This document shows, piece after piece, positions 1 through 5,789 of a stretch of DNA of 9,574 bases. Under the pieces are notes generated by a model that worked only from the letters and a program-made list of their open reading frames with translations, was not told where the DNA came from and did not search any database. The position numbers were made by a program, and so were the translations under genes. This stretch comes from Chitinophagaceae bacterium (GTDB lineage Bacteria > Bacteroidota > Bacteroidia > Chitinophagales > Chitinophagaceae), in contig JANYEU010000473.1 of the NCBI GenBank assembly GCA_025362915.1, positions 1-9,574 of the forward strand, read 5' to 3'. Each line of letters starts with the position of its first letter. Position 1 is the first letter of the stretch.

Positions 1-242
1 AGTAAATCCCAACTGTAGATAAGTAAATCCCAACTGTAGATAAGTAAATCCCAACTGTAGATAAGTAAATCCCAACCGTAGATAAGTGAATCCCAACTGT
101 AGATAAGTGAATCCCAACCGTAGATAAGTAAATCCCAACCGTAGATAAGTAAATCCCAACCGTAGATAAGTGAATCCCAACCGTAGATAAGTGAATCCCA
201 ACCGTAGATAAGTGAATCCCAACCGTAGATAAGTAAATCCCA
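1..242. repeat. 21-bp intergenic tandem repeat array (about 11.5 copies, continues off left edge)
   Basis: Ten full 21-bp units lie head to tail at 21-230, preceded by a unit cut by the window edge (1-20) and followed by a 12-base partial unit (231-242). The core AATCCCAAC is invariant. Only two positions vary, both transitions: unit base 5 (A or G) and unit base 15 (T or C). Copies from left to right read AT, AT, AT, AC, GT, GC, AC, AC, GC, GC, GC, then A in the partial unit, so variants are clustered. Every plus-strand frame has a stop in each unit, while all three minus-strand frames are stop-free. No frame makes both variable sites synonymous, so coding is unlikely. There are no spacers, so this is not CRISPR. 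It lies 44 bases beyond the gpsA stop. Bases 243-286 hold only a weak 5-bp hairpin (248-252 with 258-262). Confidence 0.97.
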
Positions 243-286
243 GGGCCGGAAAAGCAATTTCCAGAGGAGGAAAAGAGGTATTTAAT

Positions 287-1297
287 CTATATTAATGAAC
301 TTTCTATTTGCTTGAATCCTTCCTCGGCGCATACATTTTCCCAAAGAATCTGGTAGATAGCGGTGGCAATTGGTAACTCTGCCTGCACCATTTCGTTGGT
401 TTTATAGATGCACTTGCTGGCATTATAACCTTCGGCAATCATTTTTAGTTCCAATTGGGCGGCCGTAACGCTATATCCTTTTCCAATCATGTTTCCAAAA
501 GTTCGGTTGCGGCTATAAAGCGAATAGCAGGTAACCAACAAATCTCCCAAATAAACGGAGGCCGAGTAGTTGATGCTCTTTTGTTCCTCCTCACTTTCTT
601 TGTCCCATACCATCTTTTTACAGAAACCCACCATCTCGTGAGCACAATTGGCAATGTAAACGCTCAAAAAATTGTCGCCATAATCCAGTCCGTGGGCAAT
701 ACCAGCCCCCAAGGCGTAAATATTTTTTAGCACAGCGGCATATTGTACACCCAAAATATCGTGATTTACTTTGGTATTGATGTATTCTGTGGTAAAACAA
801 TCGGCAATCTTAGCGGCAAAAGCTTCATCAATACCAGAAAACGTGAGGTACGAAAGCTTTTCGGCAGCAACCTCTTCTGCATGACAAGGGCCAAGAACCG
901 TAAAATAATCAGTTAACGAAACATTGAAATTTTCGGACAGATATTGATTCAATAAAAGATTATTGTCTGGCAAAATACCCTTTATGGCAGAGATGATTTT
1001 TTTTTCGGCCAAAATATCTTTTGGCAAAGCAGACAATGCCTCTATAATGTAAGCCGACGGAACGGCAATAACCAATAAATCTGACTGATTGATTACTTCC
1101 TCTATATTGCTACTAAGTACCAATTGGTCGGTATTAAAATAGGCAGCTCCCAAATAATGCGGGTTGTGTCTTCTCTTTTTCAGTGCGGCAATGGTGCTTG
1201 TGTTTCTTATCCACCATTGTATTGTGTTTCCGTTGTCGGTTAAAATCTTAGCCAAGGCCGTAGCCCAGCTTCCGCTTCCAATCATTCCAAATTTCAT
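287..1297 (-). CDS. gpsA: NAD(P)H-dependent glycerol-3-phosphate dehydrogenase
   Basis: This cytosolic enzyme reduces dihydroxyacetone phosphate to sn-glycerol 3-phosphate, the backbone precursor of membrane phospholipids. The 336-residue length is normal for GpsA. The N-terminal Rossmann fold shows the dinucleotide loop GSGSWATALA (residues 7-16), the strand VIAVPS (76-81) and the KGI motif at 106-108. The substrate motif is GPCHAEEVA (136-144), where the more familiar form is GPSFAxE. The C-terminal helical domain carries the expected catalytic lysine in AAVLKNIYALGAG (K191) and the signature GDLLVTCYSLYSRNRTFG (251-268). The ATG at 1297 puts the GxGxxG-like loop at residue 7, as is usual, so the start is secure. 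It lies 83 bases downstream of the adaptor gene on the same strand, separated by a heptamer inverted repeat, and could be transcribed from the efflux operon or from its own promoter. I see no clear promoter box. No truncation or frameshift is apparent. Confidence 0.96.
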   Translation of the reverse strand: MKFGMIGSGSWATALAKILTDNGNTIQWWIRNTSTIAALKKRRHNPHYLGAAYFNTDQLVLSSNIEEVINQSDLLVIAVPSAYIIEALSALPKDILAEKKIISAIKGILPDNNLLLNQYLSENFNVSLTDYFTVLGPCHAEEVAAEKLSYLTFSGIDEAFAAKIADCFTTEYINTKVNHDILGVQYAAVLKNIYALGAGIAHGLDYGDNFLSVYIANCAHEMVGFCKKMVWDKESEEEQKSINYSASVYLGDLLVTCYSLYSRNRTFGNMIGKGYSVTAAQLELKMIAEGYNASKCIYKTNEMVQAELPIATAIYQILWENVCAEEGFKQIESSLI

Positions 1298-1310
1298 AGC
1301 AAGCCCTTTT

Positions 1311-1383
1311 TTAGTTGTCAGTTATTAGTGGTTAGTGATTAGTGATTAGTGATTAACAACTAAGCATTAACCACTAACAACTA
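1311..1383. repeat. Heptamer repeat with strand switch, forming an imperfect long hairpin
   Basis: The stretch divides cleanly into 7-mers. Six near-copies of TTAGTGA (1311-1352) are followed by four heptamers (1353-1380) that resemble the reverse complement. The two halves can fold: 1326-1337 pairs with 1365-1376 (12 positions, one mismatch or G-U), and 1312-1318 pairs exactly with 1377-1383 if one heptamer (1319-1325) is bulged out. The outer arm includes the stop codon of the adaptor gene (1381-1383). In the minus-strand transcript the hairpin is followed by an A-run rather than a U-run, so it is not a standard intrinsic terminator for the adaptor operon. On the other strand it is preceded by a T-run (1307-1312). 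It fills most of the gap between adaptor and gpsA and may influence mRNA stability or decoupling there. That role is inference. Confidence 0.9.
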
Positions 1384-2712
1384 TTTCTTGTCGTCTTCAA
1401 ATAATTTATCCTTTGCCACAACTTTCACCTTGTCGCCCGTTTTTATCGTTTTACTTATCAAAGTATAAGGCGCGGTTACTATCTCATCGCCACTTTTCAG
1501 CCCGTCAGTCACTTCTATATTATTAATATCCTGAATGCCCGTTTTAACCTTTGCCATCTTTACCGTTCCTTCTTTTTGCAATACAAAAACCACCTCATCA
1601 AAAACCTCCGTTGTGGTATCTGCCGGAGCCTTATCGTCTTTTTTGTCTGTCTTTGGTTTATCAACCTTATTGCTACGAGTGGTAACTGCATTAAGCGGAA
1701 CAGACAAAACATGTAGCTTTGTTTTAGTCTGAATATCGGCACTTGCACTCATGTTTGGACGGAAAGGAAAACTTTTATGGGGAGTGATAAGGTCTTTGTA
1801 GCTATCCAACAGCAACCTGATGTGTACTTTATATTCAGTAACATCAGTGGAAGACGTTGATGTAGAAGTTGGATTTGCAATTTTATAAACAATTCCCTTG
1901 AATTTTCTTCCCGTGTAAGCATCCACTTCCACCAATGCGGTATCGCCAATCTTCACCTTTGGAATATCATTTTCACCAACATCCACCCTTGCTTCAATGC
2001 TGCCCAAATCGGCAATGCGCATCATTTCCGTACCTACATTAAAACTATTGCCTGCAACCCTTTCGCCTTTTTCTACTGCCAATAAACTTACAACGCCATC
2101 CATGGGGGCAGTGATGATGGTACGGCTTAAATCTTTATCGGCCTTTGCCAATTGTGCCTTATTACCCATAATGTTTGCATCACTACTTCGCAATCCTTCT
2201 ATTGCGGCCTTATAATTAGATAATGCAGCCAAATATCCCTGCTGTGCAGATTCAAATTCGGAAGCGGCAATAACCTTATCCTTCAATAACTTTTGTTGGC
2301 GGTCGTAGTTTAGTTTGGCTTGATCCAGCGAAGCTTTCAATCCTGTAATACTCGCTTCCGAATTACTTTTCTGTGCTTCTGCCTGTACCAATCCGGCAGA
2401 AACTTGATCCCTTTGTGTGGCATATATATCGGCATAAATTTTTGCCAATACCTGCCCTTTTTTCACGGTGTCGCCTTCATTTACGTACAATCCTACAATC
2501 TCACCGCTAATATCCGGACTTATTTTCACTTCCACCTCCGGGTAAATCTTGCCACTTGCATTTACTGTTTCGGTAATGGTACGGTTAGTTGCTTTTTCGG
2601 TAGCTACCAATACACCTTCTTCCTTGCCAATTATTCCGGCTTTCTTCAAGCCAAATAATCCGCCCAGCAATATGACTGTGCCAATGATTATCCAGAGTAA
2701 TGTCTTATTCAT
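1381..2712 (-). CDS. Periplasmic adaptor (membrane fusion) subunit of a tripartite efflux system, MacA/HlyD type
   Basis: The product is an inner-membrane-anchored periplasmic protein that would join an inner-membrane pump to the TolC-like channel encoded just upstream. It has 443 residues. A single N-terminal membrane helix spans about 5-21. The first half of the lipoyl/biotinyl-like domain is at about 60-92 (SGEIVGLYVNEGDTVKKGQ). An alpha-helical hairpin rich in A, Q, K and E spans about 95-195. The second lipoyl half follows at 196-232 (TAPMDGVVS, KGERVAG). A beta-barrel region covers about 237-330 and includes the Ser/Thr run 282-289. The membrane-proximal domain lies at about 370-432. 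A Lys/Asp-rich linker (350-362) interrupts the last two. The ATG at 2712 is two bases after the channel gene's stop, so the two are translationally close and share an operon. Family-level assignment is secure. Whether the pump partner is ABC (MacB-like) or RND is not decided here, although the single N-terminal helix and absence of a lipobox fit MacA-like proteins. Confidence 0.92.
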   Translation of the reverse strand: MNKTLLWIIIGTVILLGGLFGLKKAGIIGKEEGVLVATEKATNRTITETVNASGKIYPEVEVKISPDISGEIVGLYVNEGDTVKKGQVLAKIYADIYATQRDQVSAGLVQAEAQKSNSEASITGLKASLDQAKLNYDRQQKLLKDKVIAASEFESAQQGYLAALSNYKAAIEGLRSSDANIMGNKAQLAKADKDLSRTIITAPMDGVVSLLAVEKGERVAGNSFNVGTEMMRIADLGSIEARVDVGENDIPKVKIGDTALVEVDAYTGRKFKGIVYKIANPTSTSTSSTDVTEYKVHIRLLLDSYKDLITPHKSFPFRPNMSASADIQTKTKLHVLSVPLNAVTTRSNKVDKPKTDKKDDKAPADTTTEVFDEVVFVLQKEGTVKMAKVKTGIQDINNIEVTDGLKSGDEIVTAPYTLISKTIKTGDKVKVVAKDKLFEDDKK

Positions 2713-2714
2713 AA

Positions 2715-4163
2715 CTATAATTTTAGTCCTTGTCCTTTATAAAATTCCAACAGTTTCATTTTAAATATATAATCATATTCATTGCTTACCTGCTGTAGCT
2801 TGGCACGCAATAAATTATTCTCATTAGTCAATAAATCTATTGTGTTCATCAATCCAAGCTCATAACGTTTGGTGGCAAAGTCAAAAACCTTCTGGTTGCT
2901 TTCCACACCCTTACTACCTGCATTCTTTTTATGCAAGGCAGAAACGGCATTGGAATAAGCCGTGTAAATATTCTGTTTCAAGGTCATGTTTGCAGCTTCC
3001 TTATTTAGCAACTGTGTCTTATAAGTTAATTTGCTCTGCTCATAAGCTATCCTATATTGTCCATTATTAAAGATGGGAACACTTAAACTAAACCCCACCG
3101 TCTGACCAAAGTTGTTGTTCAGTTGGTCGCCATATCCATTCCAAATCTGTCCAAAACTATTCTTGGATTGATTGATGGAAACATTGGGAGCACTAATCAA
3201 ATAATCGGTGCCGCCAATGTTTACCTTATCACCATTAGGGCTATAACCATTGAGGGTATAACCATCTATCTTATTGAAAGAATTGTAAAAATTGGTTGCC
3301 AGATTAACGCCTAAATTGAGCGTAGGATACATGTATGCCTTGTTGATGGAAATGTTTTTATCCGCAGCCTTTATCCTAAACTCATTGCTTTTTTGCAATG
3401 GTTGCATGGTTAATGCCAGTTGATATACAACTTCTGGTTGCAGCTCTCCAAATGACAAAATAGGTATGGAAGTGGCTTCGGGTATCACCACCTCAAAAGC
3501 TGCGGCGGCATCTATATTCAATACCCCTTTTAGTGCCTGCACGGTTTGGTCATAATTTGTTTGGGCAGAAATATAGGTGCTACTGTCACTGGCCAACTGT
3601 GCCTCTATTTCCAATGAGTTTAGTTCTGGCAATGCCCCCGCATCCACTTTCTTTTTGGTAAGGTTCAGTTGGGTTTGCGTTTGTCCTATTTGCAACTGGC
3701 TAATTATCACCTGTTCCTTCGCTGCCAATACTTGCAGGTAATACGTACAAACACTCAACGCCGCATCGCTGGCAGCTTTTTCTACATCGGCAAGGGCAGC
3801 CTGTGCGTTAAACTTTGCATAAGCAATATTATTGTTCAGTCGGTTGTAATTGTAAACTTCTATCCCGGTTTGTAATTGATAGTTTTGGTAAAGCGACTTG
3901 GTATCGCTATAAATGTTTGTCGTCCTATCTATCGAACGTCCAAATTGAACACCCAATCCAGAAGTTAGGCTGGCATTTGGATACTTTAAAAGTTCCGCCT
4001 GTTTCAATTGCAATGCAATTATACGGGCTTGAACATCTGCCTGCTTTACCGAGATATTATTTTTCATGGCATAATCCACGCATTTGCGCAAATCCCACTT
4101 TTCTTGGGCAGCTGCTTGCAGCACAAGCGTTAGGGAAAGTAGAAAATAAAGTAAGGATTTCAT
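2715..4163 (-). CDS. TolC-family outer-membrane efflux protein
   Basis: This is predicted to be the trimeric outer-membrane duct of a tripartite exporter. The 482-residue precursor has a Sec signal peptide (MKSLLYFLL start, hydrophobic to about residue 18, likely cut AAA|Q after residue 19). The mature start EKWDLRKCVDYAMKNN (21-36) is the usual opening of the OEP repeat. Two helical repeats follow. The first includes ALSVCTYYLQVLAAKEQ (135-151) and the turn AGALPELNSLEIEAQLA (175-191). The second includes NIYTAYSNAVSAL (398-410) and the matching turn LGLMNTIDLLTNENNLLRA (436-454), ending EYDYIFKMKLLEFYKG (462-477). The duplication of the turn motif is diagnostic. An N/G/Y-rich insert at about 290-350 probably forms an enlarged surface loop, common in Bacteroidota members. 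It is first in the operon with the adaptor (two-base gap). A perfect Bacteroidota -7 box lies 33 bases before its ATG. Confidence 0.94.
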   Translation of the reverse strand: MKSLLYFLLSLTLVLQAAAQEKWDLRKCVDYAMKNNISVKQADVQARIIALQLKQAELLKYPNASLTSGLGVQFGRSIDRTTNIYSDTKSLYQNYQLQTGIEVYNYNRLNNNIAYAKFNAQAALADVEKAASDAALSVCTYYLQVLAAKEQVIISQLQIGQTQTQLNLTKKKVDAGALPELNSLEIEAQLASDSSTYISAQTNYDQTVQALKGVLNIDAAAAFEVVIPEATSIPILSFGELQPEVVYQLALTMQPLQKSNEFRIKAADKNISINKAYMYPTLNLGVNLATNFYNSFNKIDGYTLNGYSPNGDKVNIGGTDYLISAPNVSINQSKNSFGQIWNGYGDQLNNNFGQTVGFSLSVPIFNNGQYRIAYEQSKLTYKTQLLNKEAANMTLKQNIYTAYSNAVSALHKKNAGSKGVESNQKVFDFATKRYELGLMNTIDLLTNENNLLRAKLQQVSNEYDYIFKMKLLEFYKGQGLKL

Positions 4164-4196
4164 AATCTTCTAAGTAAATGAACGGTTTGATATAGT

Positions 4197-4204
4197 CAAA
4201 TATA
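4197..4204 (-). promoter_or_regulatory. Candidate Bacteroidota -7 promoter box for the efflux operon
   Basis: Read on the minus strand this is TATATTTG, an exact match to the Bacteroidota vegetative sigma-factor -7 consensus TAnnTTTG. It ends 33 bases before the ATG of the TolC-family gene, which would give a leader of roughly 25 bases. I do not see a good TTG -33 element at the usual distance; the upstream DNA is A-rich instead (the A-run complement of 4211-4217). The rest of the 72-base gap holds no clear terminator for the permease gene. An 8-base motif with four free choices can occur by chance, so confidence is moderate. Confidence 0.45.
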
Positions 4205-4235
4205 GAAGTGTTTTTTTATTGAATGATAAATAATT

Positions 4236-5567
4236 CTATCTTTCTTTATCCCTTCGGTGATAAAAAACAAAATATACTGCAAAGAAAAGTACCATCAGCG
4301 CAATGCCTATAATGGCGGCATTGGGATTGTCTATCACTACCGCAGTGGCAACCACAAAATAGGCCAGCACAAATACCACACATATATATGGCGTAATGTG
4401 CTGAACAAACCCAGTGATATTTTCATTGCCCTGCTTTCTTTTTTTAAGAATTAGCAATGCCGCTGCCGAAAAACTAAAGCCAATACAGTCCAGAAAAATA
4501 CTAAAATCGAGTACATTATCTACGCCCTTTCCAAAGAAAGCAACCACTATGGCGATGATGGCAAAAGCGGTAAGCCCTGGCACTAGTGCCTCTGTTTTTG
4601 GATGTTTGTAAGAGAATATCTTAGGAAAAACACCGTCTTTACTCATGGCATACATTACCCGTGGGTTGCTCAATAACGACACATTTACATAGCCCAACAC
4701 ACTCAAAAACATACAGGCATCAAACACTTTTCCGCCCGCCTTGCCAAACCAAGTTTCGCATAGTAACGCACCGATTGCTGTGGCGTTTTTCATCTTATCA
4801 AATCCAATTACCTGTACATACGCATAGCTGATGGATAAATAAAGGAACAAGACAACGGCAATCCCCGCAATGATGCCTGTTTGCAAGGTGGCGGGTGTTT
4901 TAGTTTCGCTACCAAAATTGATGGTTTGCTGGTAGCCTCCATACGTAAAGAATACTGCCACCAAACTAACCATCAGCAGTAATCCTGCATTATGACCATT
5001 GTATATATACACTTTTGCATGGATATTATATCCGTGTGGGGCAACGTTCAATCCTGTAAAACAAGCCGATATCAGCAATATTATCAGTCCTATTTTTAAC
5101 AGCATCAATATGTTTTGGGTAAGGCTACTGGTTTTTAAACCTAATAGATTCACTCCGTAAAACAAGACAATCGGCAAGGTGGCAACCAGCACATTAAACA
5201 ACTCTCCAGAAGGTTTTCCAAACAATAAATCGCTTACATAATCGGCTCCAATAAGTGCTACAACCGATATGGATGCTGCATTGCTGATAAGAATAAGTAC
5301 GTTGACCGTGAAGCCCACTGATGGATGATAGCACTTTGCAAACACACTATAATAACCGCCCACGGAGGGCAATCGCAAGCCAATTTCGGCATAAACCAAT
5401 GCGCCAAACAAGGCAATGATCCCTCCAATTGCCCATGCGGTAAAAAATATGGTGGGAGTACCCGATTTTGCAGCAATGGTGGCGGGTGTTTTAAAAATCC
5501 CCATCCCTATCACCAAGCTTATCACTATCATGGTAAGGCTAAAAAGATTGAGTTGTTGTTTACGCAT
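4236..5567 (-). CDS. APC-superfamily amino-acid permease
   Basis: This is an integral inner-membrane transporter predicted to take up or exchange amino acids by secondary transport. It has 443 residues and about 12 hydrophobic segments. The unwound TM1 substrate-binding motif reads GMGIFKTP (21-28), the family form being GSGIF. TM2 ends with EIGLRLPSVGGYYSVF (61-76), the LAT/SteT-like pattern. TM6 reads FFTYGGYQQTINFGSETKTP (206-225), and the loop after TM8 reads NPRVMYAMSKDGVFPK (301-316), all expected for APC permeases. I start the gene at the ATG at 5567. The frame stays open to a TTG at 5672, but those 35 extra residues include heptapeptides encoded by a 21-bp intergenic repeat and precede the normal family N-terminus. 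Substrate cannot be read from sequence. It is the first minus-strand gene, divergent from the glycosyl hydrolase gene, and 72 bases upstream of the efflux operon. A weak -7-like TATTTTTA sits at 5587-5594. Confidence 0.9.
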   Translation of the reverse strand: MRKQQLNLFSLTMIVISLVIGMGIFKTPATIAAKSGTPTIFFTAWAIGGIIALFGALVYAEIGLRLPSVGGYYSVFAKCYHPSVGFTVNVLILISNAASISVVALIGADYVSDLLFGKPSGELFNVLVATLPIVLFYGVNLLGLKTSSLTQNILMLLKIGLIILLISACFTGLNVAPHGYNIHAKVYIYNGHNAGLLLMVSLVAVFFTYGGYQQTINFGSETKTPATLQTGIIAGIAVVLFLYLSISYAYVQVIGFDKMKNATAIGALLCETWFGKAGGKVFDACMFLSVLGYVNVSLLSNPRVMYAMSKDGVFPKIFSYKHPKTEALVPGLTAFAIIAIVVAFFGKGVDNVLDFSIFLDCIGFSFSAAALLILKKRKQGNENITGFVQHITPYICVVFVLAYFVVATAVVIDNPNAAIIGIALMVLFFAVYFVFYHRRDKER

Positions 5568-5611
5568 TTTGTTTGATATTAGTCGTAAAAATAGTGGGTT
5601 ATTGTAAAAAA

Positions 5612-5695
5612 TGCTACAACTTATTGGCAATCTGCTATAGCTTATTGGTAATTTGCTACAACTTATTGGCAATCTGCTATAGCTTATTGGCAGTC
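5612..5695. repeat. Second 21-bp tandem repeat array (four copies, 42-bp alternating pattern)
   Basis: Four head-to-tail units start at 5612, 5633, 5654 and 5675, each beginning TGCTA and sharing the core CTTATTGG. Units 1 and 3 are identical (TGCTACAAC start), while units 2 and 4 share TGCTATAGC. The array therefore probably grew by duplicating a 42-bp pair. A degraded start of a fifth unit follows at 5696-5702. On the minus strand the array is open in the permease frame and would encode heptapeptides of the type LPISYSR; one plus frame is also open until a stop at 5696. It lies 45 bases before the permease ATG, so it is in or near the promoter or 5' leader region. Its sequence differs from the array at 1-242 although the unit length is the same. 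Confidence 0.93.
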
Positions 5696-5717
5696 TGATA
5701 TAGGTAAAAGACTGCCA
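5688..5717. promoter_or_regulatory. Perfect 9-bp inverted repeat in the divergent intergenic region
   Basis: TGGCAGTCT (5688-5696) is the exact reverse complement of AGACTGCCA (5709-5717), with a 12-base spacer. The left arm is the end of repeat unit 4, so the palindrome has been built partly from the repeat. It lies between the divergent permease and glycosyl hydrolase genes, 72 bases before the hydrolase start. There is no T-run on either side, so it is not an intrinsic terminator. It could be an operator-like dyad or a leader hairpin. Function is unknown; the symmetry itself is directly visible. Confidence 0.5.
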
Positions 5718-5789
5718 GACATATCCATTATATTATCAATTCCCGGCCTCTCATTCCTTATTTATGCTCCCCTTGCTTACCTTCGCCAC

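Noticed and set aside
1..242. Possible CRISPR array
   Set aside because: Units are directly adjacent 21-mers with no unique spacers, and no cas gene is visible.
1..242. Repeat protein encoded on the minus strand, since all three frames are open
   Set aside because: No start codon context is visible, and no frame keeps both variable sites synonymous, so there is no sign of protein-level constraint. Open frames are a by-product of the unit's composition.
1311..1383. Intrinsic terminator after the adaptor gene
   Set aside because: In the direction of the operon the hairpin is followed by an A-run, not a T-run, and the stem is AT-rich and bulged.
5568..5672. N-terminal extension of the permease starting at TTG 5672
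   Set aside because: It is encoded largely by an intergenic repeat, uses a rare start, and precedes the normal family N-terminus that begins at the ATG at 5567.
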